Shown: positions 17,749 to 26,560, counted from the first letter of the stretch. The stretch: DNA of 64,000 bases from an uncultured Eubacteriales bacterium (GCA_900317025.1 ONFG01000005.1:1-64000); one strand, 5' to 3'. Made by a program: numbers and translations. Notes: generated by a model not told the origin, from the sequence alone.

Positions 17749-17907
17749 AACAGACGTCTATGTCCCCCGCCTCTATAGGCGGCGGGTGCCATACGTACGT
17801 CGGTGGTGGGTTTAAATCCCCCACCGACGCCCGCAGGAGCTAAAGCTCCGACGTCTGTTGACGACGTCGCGCGCTCCAATCAAGCGAGCTTGTTGGAGCT
17901 TAGCTCC
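17749..17907. ncRNA. cloverleaf-like multi-hairpin element (putative structured RNA or mobile-element end)
   Basis: A perfect 10-bp closing stem AACAGACGTC/GACGTCTGTT (17749-17758 with 17850-17859) encloses three hairpins: CCCGCC/GGCGGG (17766-17786), GTCGGTGG/CCACCGAC (17799-17828) and GGAGC/GCTCC (17836-17849, loop TAAA). A further hairpin GCTCCAA/TTGGAGC follows (17873-17899), and GGAGCTTAGCTCC (17895-17907) could form as an alternative. No protein frame covers it. It takes most of the 290-nt gap between the small-protein operon and spoVAC. A folded RNA or the end of an IS200/IS605-type element are the two readings; no transposase or TnpB gene is nearby. Confidence 0.6.
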
Positions 17908-17965
17908 TTGTTTAACATTTTGTTCATCGGAAATTCAAACGAAAACTAAATATACGTGCAATAAT

Positions 17966-17996
17966 AAGGAAGCGCAGGGTCAACTTGCGCTTCCTT
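17966..17996 (-). terminator. spoVAC terminator
   Basis: Perfect 11-bp stem (17966-17976 with 17986-17996) right after the spoVAC stop on the minus strand, followed by TTATT. It is symmetric enough to act on both strands. Confidence 0.75.
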
Positions 17997-18004
17997 TATT
18001 TCGT

Positions 18005-18445
18005 CTAACCGCCCGTCACCGCAAGGATCACGCCGTAGATCACACCGGCAAGCGTGCCGTAAACGATCACCGGTCCGGCGATGGTGAACATCTTTGCGCC
18101 AAGCCCGAGGATAAAGCCCTCCGACTTGAACTCTATGGCGGGGCTTGCGACGGAGTTTGCGAAGCCCGTTATCGGAACGAGCGTTCCGGCGCCGGCCTTC
18201 TTTGCGATCTTACCGTAAACGTCGAGAGCCGTAAGCAGTACGCCGACAAAAACGAGCGTGACCGACGTCCACGTCGCCGCCTCCTGCTCAGTCTGCCCGA
18301 AAGCTTTGTAAAGCTCCGTAAGCGCCTGCCCGATCACGCAGATAAGCCCGCCGATAAAGAACGCCCAAAGGCAGTTGACGGCCAATGTACTGTCCGGCGA
18401 TTTCGCCTTTGTAAGCTCGGAATACTCCTTTTTTGATATCTCCAC
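18005..18445 (-). CDS. spoVAC: stage V sporulation protein AC
   Basis: 146 residues from the GTG at 18445, placed 8 nt after AAAGGGG; the longer upstream frame is low-complexity AT-rich sequence. The membrane protein carries family hallmarks: NCLWAFFIGGLICVIGQ, GKIAKKAGAGTLVPITGFAN, SPAIEFKSEG and MFTIAGPVIVYG. SpoVAC is part of the inner-membrane channel that moves dipicolinic acid into the forespore and out at germination. The usual spoVAD and spoVAE partners are not beside it. A sigma-G-like promoter precedes it. Confidence 0.93.
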   Translation of the reverse strand: MEISKKEYSELTKAKSPDSTLAVNCLWAFFIGGLICVIGQALTELYKAFGQTEQEAATWTSVTLVFVGVLLTALDVYGKIAKKAGAGTLVPITGFANSVASPAIEFKSEGFILGLGAKMFTIAGPVIVYGTLAGVIYGVILAVTGG

Positions 18446-18514
18446 AAGGCTATCCCCTTTCGTTAATAATAAATCTTTTTCTTTTAAGAATTGTTTGTTT
18501 GTTTTGCACATTGC

Positions 18515-18544
18515 TATTATTTCAAAAATGTGAAATAATATACA
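18515..18544 (-). promoter_or_regulatory. sigma-G-like forespore promoter of spoVAC
   Basis: Minus strand TGTATA (18544-18539), 17-nt spacer, AATAATA (18521-18515), close to the sigma-G pattern (TGMATA and CATAMTA). It lies about 65 nt before the GTG start, and sigma-G control is known for spoVA genes in Bacillus. Confidence 0.4.
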
Positions 18545-18611
18545 CTGTACGAGCATAATTTCCCGCATTTTAGAACATAATGGAAAAATTAAAAAAATGT
18601 TGGATTTGTGC

Positions 18612-18640
18612 TTTATTTTGTAACAAATTTGTTGTATAAT
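18612..18640 (+). promoter_or_regulatory. promoter of the cysteine desulfurase gene with a palindrome in the spacer
   Basis: TTTATT (18612-18617), 17-nt spacer, TATAAT (18635-18640). The perfect palindrome AACAAATTTGTT (18622-18633) fills most of the spacer, where a repressor could block RNA polymerase. Confidence 0.5.
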
Positions 18641-18681
18641 TGATATCGGCGAATTTGGAATGTGTATACGGAGGTGCCTTT

Positions 18682-19818
18682 TTGGAGGTTTATCTTGACA
18701 ACAGCGCTACCACAAGGGTGTCGCCCCGCGCCGCCGAAGCAATGATGAAAATCATTGGCAGCGTTTACGGGAACCCGTCGTCGCTTCACGCAAAGGGTCT
18801 TGAAGCGGAGCGCTCGCTCAGAGCCGCCCGCCGTACAGTTGCCGATTCGATCGGCTCAGACGAGAGCGAGATTATTTTCACGAGCGGCGGAACGGAGGCA
18901 AACAACCTTGCCGTTCTGGGAGCCGCAAGAGCGAGGCGAAAGCGCGGGAACAAAATAGTTACGACCGCCTTCGAGCACTCGTCCGTTTTTGAAGCCTGTA
19001 AGGAGCTTGAAAGCGAGGGCTTCGAGGTCGTCTACATAGAGCCTGACGAAAACGGCAGTATCAGCTCAGACGCTTTTTCACAGGCGATCGACGGGAACAC
19101 AATCCTCGTTTCCGCGATGTACGTCAACAACGAGCTTGGAACGATACTCCCCGTCGAGCGCATACAGAGAATAATAAAGAAAAAAAACGCCCCGGCGCTT
19201 TTCCATTGCGACGCCGTTCAAGGCTACGGCAAGCTGCCGATCAAGGTAAAAAAGCTCGGCTGCGATCTGCTTACGGTCTCGGCGCACAAGATACACGGCC
19301 CCAAGGGCTGCGGCGCTCTTTTCATAAAAAAGGGCGTTCACATAAAGCCGCTCGTTTACGGCGGCGAACAGGAGCGGAAGATCCGCCCCGGCACGGAGGC
19401 GCTGCCGCTTATCTGCGGGTTTGCAGCCGCCTGCGAAGAGCTTGAGGATATCCCCGGAAGGCTCGGCGCGATAACGCAGCTTCGCGACTACACGCTTTCA
19501 AAGCTTGAAGCGATCGGCGGCGTTGTAAGGAACTCTCCACAGGACGCTCTGCCCTACATCATCAACGTTTCGGCGGTCGGAGTTCGCAGCGAGACGATGC
19601 TGCATTTTCTCGAAAACAAAGAGATCTACGTTTCAAGCGGGTCTGCCTGTTCAAAGGGCAAAAAGAGCCATGTTCTCTCCGCTATGAAACTTGAAGATAA
19701 AAGAATAGATTCCGCCCTCAGGATAAGCTTTTCGTGCGACTCGACGAAGGAAGAAGCCGACGCGCTCGCCGCCGCCGTGAAGGAAGGCATGGAAACGCTT
19801 GTGAAGGCGTATGGTTAA
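18682..19818 (+). CDS. cysteine desulfurase (NifS/IscS-like)
   Basis: 378 residues from the TTG at 18682, chosen because GGAGGT lies 6 nt before it and the protein then starts MEVYLDNSATTR as family members do. The PLP lysine is in SAHKIHGPKG, the PLP-contacting His in TTAFEHSSV and the catalytic Cys in SSGSACSKGKK. It removes sulfur from cysteine as an enzyme persulfide. The gene for ThiI follows 15 nt later, so its sulfur most likely serves 4-thiouridine in tRNA and perhaps thiamine, as with the NifZ-ThiI pair of Bacillus. No IscU-like scaffold gene is adjacent. Confidence 0.94.
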   Translation: MEVYLDNSATTRVSPRAAEAMMKIIGSVYGNPSSLHAKGLEAERSLRAARRTVADSIGSDESEIIFTSGGTEANNLAVLGAARARRKRGNKIVTTAFEHSSVFEACKELESEGFEVVYIEPDENGSISSDAFSQAIDGNTILVSAMYVNNELGTILPVERIQRIIKKKNAPALFHCDAVQGYGKLPIKVKKLGCDLLTVSAHKIHGPKGCGALFIKKGVHIKPLVYGGEQERKIRPGTEALPLICGFAAACEELEDIPGRLGAITQLRDYTLSKLEAIGGVVRNSPQDALPYIINVSAVGVRSETMLHFLENKEIYVSSGSACSKGKKSHVLSAMKLEDKRIDSALRISFSCDSTKEEADALAAAVKEGMETLVKAYG

Positions 19819-19833
19819 GGAAAGAAAAGAAAT

Positions 19834-21009
19834 ATGAAAGAGATCATACTTGCAAAGGTCGGCGAGGTCGTTTTAAAAGGGCTGAACCGAAAGAATTTTG
19901 AAGACCTTCTCATCAAGAACATAAGAAGGAAGCTTAATCCCCTCGGTCCGTTCGAGGTAAAGGCTTCTCAGTCAACGATAAGGATAACCCCCCTCGACGA
20001 CTCCATCGACATGGACGAGGCTGCCGACAAGGTCGGCAAGGTCTTCGGCGTGGTCGCCTACTGCAGGGCGTGCGCCGTTGAAAAGGACATCGAGGCGATC
20101 AAGGCGGCAGCAATTGAATATCTTGCCGACACACTTGAAGATGCAAGGTCGTTCAAGGTCGAGTCGAAGCGCTCCGACAAAAAGTTCCCCTACGGCTCGC
20201 CCGATATATCGAAGATAGTAGGCAGCTTCATTGCCGACAGCTTCCCCGAGCTTGAGGTCGACGTCCACAACCCCGAGGTCACCGTGACGGTCGAGGTACG
20301 AGATATGGCGGCATACGTTCACGCCAACGCGCTCCCGGGTGCGGGCGGTCTGCCGATCCCGAGCGGCGGCAGAGCGGCTATTCTTATAAGCGGCGGTATC
20401 GACAGCCCCGTTGCGGCATACATGATGGCAAAGCGAGGCATCGAGCTTACGGCGATCCACTTCGCAAGCCCGCCCTACACCAGCGAACGCGCCGAAGAAA
20501 AGGTGCGCACACTGCTTGAGATCGTCTCCGACTACGCGGGGCGCATCGAGATGTACACCGTACCGTTTACAAAGATACAGGAGGAGATCAAGCGAAGCTG
20601 CCCCGAGGATCTTTTCACGATTATTATGCGCCGCATGATGATGCGTGTTTCTCAGAGGATCGCAGAGCAGCACGAGTGTCTTGCGCTGATAACGGGGGAA
20701 AGCCTCGGTCAGGTCGCAAGCCAGACGCTCGGCGCGATCGCCTGCACCGACGAAACGGTAACGATGCCCGTGTTCAGACCGCTGATCGGCATGGACAAAA
20801 AGGAGATCGTCGCTGTCTCGGAGAAGATCAACACATTTGAAACGTCGCTTCTCCCCTATGAAGACTGCTGCACCGTCTTCACTCCCCGCCACCCGCGCAC
20901 AAAGCCGAAGCCCGAGATGGTTCGCAAAGCCGAGGCTGCGGTCGTCTGGGACGAGATGATCGAAGAAGCCGTGCAGAACGTCAAGGTCAATGTTATCTAT
21001 CCTAAGTGA
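19834..21009 (+). CDS. thiI: tRNA 4-thiouridine synthase
   Basis: 391 residues. N-terminal ferredoxin-like and THUMP region (about 1-165) for tRNA binding, then the PP-loop ATPase domain with ILISGGIDSPVAAYMMAKRG (about 182-201) and the ESLGQVASQTL segment. The C-terminal rhodanese domain of the E. coli enzyme is absent, as usual in Firmicutes, where the desulfurase hands sulfur directly to ThiI. It forms an operon with the cysteine desulfurase. The ATG at 19834 follows AAGGAAAG. Confidence 0.96.
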   Translation: MKEIILAKVGEVVLKGLNRKNFEDLLIKNIRRKLNPLGPFEVKASQSTIRITPLDDSIDMDEAADKVGKVFGVVAYCRACAVEKDIEAIKAAAIEYLADTLEDARSFKVESKRSDKKFPYGSPDISKIVGSFIADSFPELEVDVHNPEVTVTVEVRDMAAYVHANALPGAGGLPIPSGGRAAILISGGIDSPVAAYMMAKRGIELTAIHFASPPYTSERAEEKVRTLLEIVSDYAGRIEMYTVPFTKIQEEIKRSCPEDLFTIIMRRMMMRVSQRIAEQHECLALITGESLGQVASQTLGAIACTDETVTMPVFRPLIGMDKKEIVAVSEKINTFETSLLPYEDCCTVFTPRHPRTKPKPEMVRKAEAAVVWDEMIEEAVQNVKVNVIYPK

Positions 21010-21072
21010 TATCATATATAATGTCAAGGTTTTAAAGAAAAGAGAACATACCGACAGGAGGTTTGTATCGCA

Positions 21073-23184
21073 TTGAAAGCGGAAATTTACTCAATAGTAG
21101 ATAAATCCTTCAACCCCAAATCACTCGACAAGAAGATGAATATCGTAACTAATCATCTCAAGGAAGCGGATATAGAGATCCTCTACAAGACCGATCTCGA
21201 GGATGACAAGATAAAGCTTCTCGAGGCGCTTCGCCAGAGCTACGCGACCGACGAGGGAATCCAGCTCATCATCATCGCAAACGCGCTCGACGGCACTGCC
21301 GACTGCGACACGCTAAAGCTCTTCAAAAAGCTTTGCCCGAAGCACACTGAGAGCGGCGAAAGCGGCGAAAAAGAAAGCTCCGTCAAGAAGGGCGCCGCCC
21401 TCGACGACGTTGCAAATGAGCTTGAAGCAGACGGCAAGCAGAGCCGCAAGAAGAAAAAAAACGATACCGACTCTGACAGCAGAGTTATCTATGAGATCTG
21501 GTCGGCGGGCGACCTGGGAAGAGGCTACGAGGGCTGCTTTATGCTTTACGACAACAAGCTCGTTCTCGCGCTCCCTAAGGAATCGCTGACCAAGGTCCCG
21601 ACAGCCGAGATGATAATCGCGGGTGCAAAGAAAGCTACCTCCGCAAGGGGCATCACAACGGGCTACCTCGTCGGCGGCAAGATCACCGATCATTTTGACC
21701 TCTACTCCACCGCGCAGGAGGATTTTGCTCCAAAGAAGAAGAACGGCTTCGTTGCAAACTTTATCCCCACAAAGGGCGACAAGCCTCTTGAAATCGTGAG
21801 AAAGGTCGTGCTCATGGTAGCGACGATCACGTTCATCATCACGGCGGTCATACTCTGCAAGCTGCTCTTTATCGAGCCGGCGCAGGTAGAGAAGAATTAC
21901 GACGATCTTCGCGAGATCGTTCACCCCGTAAAGGTAAACAGCGACACCGACGTCGACCCCAACGAGCCAAGCCGCTTTGAAAAGCTCCAGGCAATCAACC
22001 CCGAGATCATGGGCTGGATATACATCCCGAAGACGACGTATATCGACTACCCCGTTCTCGAGCACAAGGGCGACGGCGACTACTCGCAGTATTATCTCCA
22101 CCGCGACTACAAGGGCAACCCTTCAAGCTACGGCTCAATCTTCATCGACTACCGCTGCACGAAGAGCATCCAGTCAAAGAACATAATCCTTCACGGCCAC
22201 AACATGGATAACGGCCAGGTATTCCATCAGCTTTTAAGCTACGCCGACATCAATTTCTACAAGTCGACGCCCGTTATCCAGTTCGATACGCCCGAATACG
22301 ATGCCGACTGGAAGATCATCTCCGTATTCAAGACGAACACGCTCTCGGAGCAGGGCGAGTTCTTTAACTACCTCAGAGGTACCTTTAACAGCGAGACCGA
22401 CTTTATGGACTTTGCCTATAACGTTATGGAGCGTTCACTCATCGACACGGGCGTTACCGTAAACGAGAACGACCAGCTTCTCACGCTCTCCACCTGCTCG
22501 TATGAGTTCACAAACTTCAGAACTGTCATCGTAGCAAGAAGAGTTAGAAAGGGCGAGTCGTCAGAGGTCGACGTTTCAAAAGCAGTCCTCAACCACGACG
22601 CCGTATGGCCGCAGTGCTATTACGCGAGAAACGGCGGTCAGCGCAAGGAGCTTACCGACTTCGGCACAGCCTGCCGCGCAGGTCAGACGCCTTGGTATGA
22701 CGGCGACTACAAGCTCGACAAGAAGGATATCCGTAAGGTAAAGCCGAAGCACGACTTCGCGCTCGACGAGCTTGAAGAAGCCGAAAGAGAAGAGGAAGAG
22801 CGCCTTGAAAGCGAACGCATCGAGAGCGAACGCATCGAGAGCGAACGCCTCGAGAGCGAACGTATAGAGAGCGAAAAGGAAGAGAGCCGTCTGCGCGAGG
22901 AAAGCGAGAAGGCCGAGAGCAAGCGCATTGCGGAAAGCGAAAAGGCCGAGAGTCTGCGCATCGAAAGTGAACTTGCCGAAAGCAGAAGAATCCAGAGTGA
23001 GCGCGACGCAAGCGAGGCGGCGGCTTACGAAAGCATGATGAGAGAGATCGAGGAACAAGAGCGCCGGCAGAGCGAAGCCGAGCAAAGCCTTGATCCTCAG
23101 CCGAGCGAGCAGGAGCCCGAGGATCAAAGCTCCGAGCAGACAGACCAGTCGGAAGACCAGGAATGGTACGGCGACGGAGAATAA
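21073..23184 (+). CDS. class B sortase with large cytosolic N-terminal domain and charged C-terminal tail
   Basis: 703 residues, far longer than ordinary sortase B (about 250). TTG start at 21073 after AGGAGG. Residues 1-210 lie before the membrane helix (about 244-263) and form an alpha/beta domain with a Lys/Asp/Ser linker. The sortase domain (about 300-495) has the catalytic triad: His376 in LHGHNM, Cys475 in TLSTCSYE and Arg483 in FRTVIVARR. After it comes a 150-residue tail of ESERIES-like repeats, Glu/Arg/Ser-rich, likely a long charged helix, then Gln/Glu/Ser. Sortases join surface proteins to peptidoglycan. No protein in the window has a clear sorting signal. It ends in two terminators. 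Confidence 0.92.
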   Translation: MKAEIYSIVDKSFNPKSLDKKMNIVTNHLKEADIEILYKTDLEDDKIKLLEALRQSYATDEGIQLIIIANALDGTADCDTLKLFKKLCPKHTESGESGEKESSVKKGAALDDVANELEADGKQSRKKKKNDTDSDSRVIYEIWSAGDLGRGYEGCFMLYDNKLVLALPKESLTKVPTAEMIIAGAKKATSARGITTGYLVGGKITDHFDLYSTAQEDFAPKKKNGFVANFIPTKGDKPLEIVRKVVLMVATITFIITAVILCKLLFIEPAQVEKNYDDLREIVHPVKVNSDTDVDPNEPSRFEKLQAINPEIMGWIYIPKTTYIDYPVLEHKGDGDYSQYYLHRDYKGNPSSYGSIFIDYRCTKSIQSKNIILHGHNMDNGQVFHQLLSYADINFYKSTPVIQFDTPEYDADWKIISVFKTNTLSEQGEFFNYLRGTFNSETDFMDFAYNVMERSLIDTGVTVNENDQLLTLSTCSYEFTNFRTVIVARRVRKGESSEVDVSKAVLNHDAVWPQCYYARNGGQRKELTDFGTACRAGQTPWYDGDYKLDKKDIRKVKPKHDFALDELEEAEREEEERLESERIESERIESERLESERIESEKEESRLREESEKAESKRIAESEKAESLRIESELAESRRIQSERDASEAAAYESMMREIEEQERRQSEAEQSLDPQPSEQEPEDQSSEQTDQSEDQEWYGDGE

Positions 23185-23195
23185 AAGATCAATTA

Positions 23196-23223
23196 CCCCC
23201 GCAGGCAGTCTGCGGGGGCTTTT
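23196..23223 (+). terminator. terminator of the sortase gene
   Basis: Stem CCCCCGCAG/CTGCGGGGG (23196-23204 with 23210-23218) followed by CTTTTG, 11 nt after the sortase stop. Confidence 0.85.
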
Positions 23224-23238
23224 GTTTGCCATAAAGAG

Positions 23239-23271
23239 CGGGCGCGGCTTTTCTTCTGCCGCGCCCGTTTT
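23239..23271 (+). terminator. second terminator, possibly bidirectional
   Basis: Stem CGGGCGCGGC/GCCGCGCCCG (23239-23248 with 23258-23267) followed by TTTTC. It lies between the convergent sortase and pseudouridine synthase genes and could stop transcription from both sides. Confidence 0.8.
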
Positions 23272-23273
23272 CA

Positions 23274-24029
23274 TTATTTGTAGTTTTCCGTAATAACCGT
23301 GGTGTTCGGCTGTGCCGTGAGGCGGCGAACCTCTTCCTGGGTGAGGTCGCGCCACTTCCCCTGCGGGAGCATACCGAGCTTTACCTGCCCGATCTGCGTT
23401 CGCTTGAGCCTTGCTACCTCAAGCCCCAGCTTCTCGCACATCTTTCTGATCTGGCGGTTTCTGCCCTCCCTCAGAATAACCTCGAGGACCACTCTTCCCT
23501 CTTCGCGCGTCACAACGTGAACGTCGCATGGCTGAGTCTTTCTGCCGTCGATCACCATGCCGGAAGTCATCTCTTCCACCTGCTCCTTTGTGATCGTCGG
23601 GCGCACTGTAACGCGGTACACCTTAGCTACGTGCTGCGTCGGGTGAGTTACCTTGTTGGCGAAGTCGCCGTCGTTCGTCATCAGCAGCAGACCCTCGCTC
23701 TCTCGGTCGAGCCGCCCTACGGGGTAGACCCTTGCCGGAACGTCCTTCACAAGCTCCGCCACGCACTTTCTGCCCCGCTCGTCCTTCATTGTAGTGACGA
23801 AGCCTCTGGGCTTGTGCAGCATGATGTAGTAGTATTTATTCTTTGCGGCAGCGCTTATGCGCTTACCCTTGACAGTTATCTTATCCTTCTTCGGGTCGAC
23901 CTTATCACCAAGGTGTGCCGTTTTGCCGTTTACCTTGACGCTGCCCTGCTCGATAAGCTCCTCCGCCTTTCGCCGGGAAGCCACGCCGCACTGGGCGAGC
24001 ACCTTCTGAAGCCTTACCTTTTCCTCCAC
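23274..24029 (-). CDS. RsuA/RluB-family pseudouridine synthase
   Basis: 251 residues; GTG start at 24029, 7-8 nt after CGGAGG. N-terminal S4 RNA-binding domain (about 4-60, LQKVLAQCGVASRRKAEELI) and the catalytic domain with PVGRLDRESEGLLLMTNDG, whose Asp is the nucleophile. The tail has the GRNRQIRKM motif of the RluB/RsuA branch. It makes pseudouridine in rRNA, probably 23S, as B. subtilis RluB does. It is the last gene of the long M50-scpAB operon, a common place for rluB in Firmicutes. Confidence 0.92.
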   Translation of the reverse strand: MEEKVRLQKVLAQCGVASRRKAEELIEQGSVKVNGKTAHLGDKVDPKKDKITVKGKRISAAAKNKYYYIMLHKPRGFVTTMKDERGRKCVAELVKDVPARVYPVGRLDRESEGLLLMTNDGDFANKVTHPTQHVAKVYRVTVRPTITKEQVEEMTSGMVIDGRKTQPCDVHVVTREEGRVVLEVILREGRNRQIRKMCEKLGLEVARLKRTQIGQVKLGMLPQGKWRDLTQEEVRRLTAQPNTTVITENYK

Positions 24030-24054
24030 TTTTCTTTCCTCCGTTACTTTATCG

Positions 24055-25236
24055 TCAGCGCCCTTTCAGCCGCACGAAAAGCGCTCTGAAAAAGCTTGCT
24101 ATATTCTCCGTAAAGGTTGTCGCGGCGCCGTCTGCGCCAACGCTCTCCGCGGCCGTGAGATCCGCCTTGCCCGCGTAAACTCCGCCGGTGTAATATTTAA
24201 GCTCGCCGAGCTTCTGCCCCTTCTCGACAGGGGCGTAAACGAACGGCGCAAGCTCGCACCTCGTCGTGATCTCGCTTTCTCCCACGCCTCTGCACACGAG
24301 CGGCGGTTCGCCCGCCGTAAGCATGGCCTTGCCGCTGCTTCCTCCTACCACCGTCACGCTGAATTCTTCTCCGCTTTTCTCGGGCTTCTCCATCGAGAGC
24401 GTGTCAAAGCCGTAGTCGTAGAGCGCTTGGTGGTCGTTCCAGTCATCGCCGTCGTTGAGAGTGACCGCCACAAGGCGCACGCCGTCCTTCTCGGCGCACG
24501 AAACGAGCGTTCTTCCCGCCTTGTCGGTAAAGCCCGTTTTGCCGCCGATGCAGTATTCATATTTTGTGAGCAGACGATTCTCGTTGTAGTACGTCTGCGA
24601 TTTGTCCTCAGGCTCTATAAAGTCCACCGTGACGCTGCCGCTTGACTCTATCCCGGCGAACGTCTCGTTCTCCATGCAACTCGCCATGAGCCTTGCAAGG
24701 TCGCGCGCCGTTGTGAAGTGGCCGTCCGCGTCAAGTCCGGACGGGGTTACGAAATGAGTGTCCTTCAGCCCAAGCTCCGCCGCACGGGCGTTCATAAGCC
24801 GCGCGAATTCCTCCCGGCTTCCGCCGATCGTGAGTGCCGCTGCGTTTGCGGCGTCGTTCCCCGAGACCATCAGCATCCCGCCGACAAGATCCTTCATCTT
24901 TACCTTTTCGCCTGCCGCAAGGTACATAGACGACCCTTCGGCATACATCTCGGGTGTTATCGTAACCGAAAGCCCGCCCGCTTTCTCGTCGGCTTCAAGC
25001 GCAAGCAGCGCCGTCATTATTTTGGTCGTACTCGCCATGGGAAGCCTCTCGCTGCCTCTCTGCTCAGCGACGAATTCGCCGTTGTTCACGCAGTAGAGAC
25101 TGTAAGCGTATGCCGAAAGCTGCGGCTGTTCGCCCTCCTCCTCTGAAAAAGCAGTAGGGGAAGTAATCGCCGCAATGATGAGCGCCGCCAATGCAGCTGC
25201 CGTAAAGCGCACAGCGCCGATGACCCGTTTTACCAT
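24055..25236 (-). CDS. D-alanyl-D-alanine carboxypeptidase, DacF-like
   Basis: 393 residues from the ATG at 25236. Signal peptide (about 1-30), then the peptidase S11 domain with STTK (active Ser and Lys), SGN and KTG motifs in order, and a smaller beta-rich C-terminal domain ending in a short amphipathic helix that would hold it to the membrane. It trims the terminal D-Ala of peptidoglycan stem peptides. Its place between the GerW-like gene and the pseudouridine synthase matches dacF clusters of spore formers. Confidence 0.92.
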   Translation of the reverse strand: MVKRVIGAVRFTAAALAALIIAAITSPTAFSEEEGEQPQLSAYAYSLYCVNNGEFVAEQRGSERLPMASTTKIMTALLALEADEKAGGLSVTITPEMYAEGSSMYLAAGEKVKMKDLVGGMLMVSGNDAANAAALTIGGSREEFARLMNARAAELGLKDTHFVTPSGLDADGHFTTARDLARLMASCMENETFAGIESSGSVTVDFIEPEDKSQTYYNENRLLTKYEYCIGGKTGFTDKAGRTLVSCAEKDGVRLVAVTLNDGDDWNDHQALYDYGFDTLSMEKPEKSGEEFSVTVVGGSSGKAMLTAGEPPLVCRGVGESEITTRCELAPFVYAPVEKGQKLGELKYYTGGVYAGKADLTAAESVGADGAATTFTENIASFFRALFVRLKGR

Positions 25237-25302
25237 CAATTCACCACTCCTGTTTTTTATACAAGCTTATGACGTAAAGCGGTGAAAAAGAACGTGTATT
25301 TA

Positions 25303-25794
25303 TCAGAATACGGAGTCGTCGATATCGGCTGCCTCGTCGAGCGAGGGATCCTTGCGAAGCGCTGCCTTCTTACTTACCGGCTTTGCCTCGGGTATATCCG
25401 CCTCGTCATCCGCTTTCTTCTTTGACTTGCCCGTCTTCTTAAAAAGCTCGCTAACCTTGTCGGTTATGTCTGGGATCATCGAGATAACACGGTCGACTGC
25501 TCCGTCAAACTCCATGTTGAGCATCTTCACGTTGCCGTTATTGACAACGAGGAACGCTACCGGCTGGATAGATACGCCCGCGCCGCTGCCGCCCGCGAAG
25601 TTGTCCTTTGAATTGCCGTTTTTGTTCGGCAGATCGGATCCGCCGGACGCAAAGCCGTAGCTCACCTTCGACACGGGGATTATAACGGTGCCGTCGGGGC
25701 AGATGACGGGTTCGCCGATTATGGTGTTGACGTCGACCATCTGTCTGATCTTTTCCATTGTAGTGTCCATCATGTTTTCGAGATGATTTGCCAT
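25303..25794 (-). CDS. GerW/YtfJ-family sporulation protein
   Basis: 163 residues from the ATG at 25794, which follows GAAAGGT; an ATG seven codons upstream lacks a ribosome site. The domain (about 10-115) has the family pattern NTIIGEPVICPDGTVIIPVS, SYGFASGGSD and a glycine-rich GGSGAGVSIQPVAFLVV segment. The C-terminal 50 residues are Lys/Asp-rich and variable. In B. subtilis YtfJ (GerW) is needed for proper spore germination. It is downstream of the DUF2953 gene, as in other Firmicutes. Confidence 0.9.
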   Translation of the reverse strand: MANHLENMMDTTMEKIRQMVDVNTIIGEPVICPDGTVIIPVSKVSYGFASGGSDLPNKNGNSKDNFAGGSGAGVSIQPVAFLVVNNGNVKMLNMEFDGAVDRVISMIPDITDKVSELFKKTGKSKKKADDEADIPEAKPVSKKAALRKDPSLDEAADIDDSVF

Positions 25795-25832
25795 ATTATT
25801 ACGACCTTTCTTCATTATATTGACGGGCGCTC

Positions 25833-26528
25833 TCAGAGCTGACCCTTTATTTTAAAAGCGATAAACCGCACGAGCGCATGGATAGCGCCGCCTACGGCTG
25901 CCCAAGGCACGAGCGATATCTCCGCTGAGATGTCCGGCTCGAGCGCCGTTTTGTCAAAATCCGGGCAAATATTTACGGTGTAGTCGTCGTACTTGACGAC
26001 GCTCAATATCACCGTCAGAGCGGGGTAAACGCCTGCGCACAGCCTGCCGTAATTTACCGCAGTGTCGGCTGCGTTGTCCGAGGCTACCACAACATTGATC
26101 TTAAGGCTCCTTAGCTTTATGTGCCGGAATATGGGCTTGAGCACATTCCCGACAAGGCTCGCTATCTTCTTGAATGCCTCGATGATGGCGTCGACGCCTC
26201 CCTTTTTGTAAAGCCCCCTAAGCCATTTAACGACCGGATTGGACTTCTTTTTTTTGTCCTTTTTATCCTGCTTATTGCCCTTCTCGGCTTTCTTTGTTTT
26301 CTCTTCCTTTTCGGAGGGCTTCGGCTTTTTCTTCTTCTTTTTGCTTTGCTGCCGCGCTTTCTGTTCCTCCGTTACGGGTACATTTATTTTCAGGAAGAGG
26401 TAGCGCACCTGCAGCGTTATCTCCTCGGCGTAGCGCACGTAAAGCCTTGTCGGCACGGCGAGCGCCAGCGCTATGAGGATCAGCAGCGCCAAAAGCGTCC
26501 ACCATATGATCTTGACTGCAATCAACAC
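25833..26528 (-). CDS. DUF2953 membrane protein
   Basis: 231 residues, GTG start at 26528 (or TTG one codon later). One N-terminal membrane helix (about 5-25), a Lys-rich low-complexity linker (about 58-98), then an alpha/beta part with YGRLCAGVYPALTVILSVVKYDDY typical of DUF2953. Role unknown; the gene regularly neighbours ytfJ and scpAB in Clostridia, which suggests a link to sporulation. The linker is unusually long and basic. Confidence 0.82.
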   Translation of the reverse strand: MLIAVKIIWWTLLALLILIALALAVPTRLYVRYAEEITLQVRYLFLKINVPVTEEQKARQQSKKKKKKPKPSEKEEKTKKAEKGNKQDKKDKKKKSNPVVKWLRGLYKKGGVDAIIEAFKKIASLVGNVLKPIFRHIKLRSLKINVVVASDNAADTAVNYGRLCAGVYPALTVILSVVKYDDYTVNICPDFDKTALEPDISAEISLVPWAAVGGAIHALVRFIAFKIKGQL

Positions 26529-26560
26529 CGCTCCCCCCCCCGTTTTAAATGATCTCGGCT

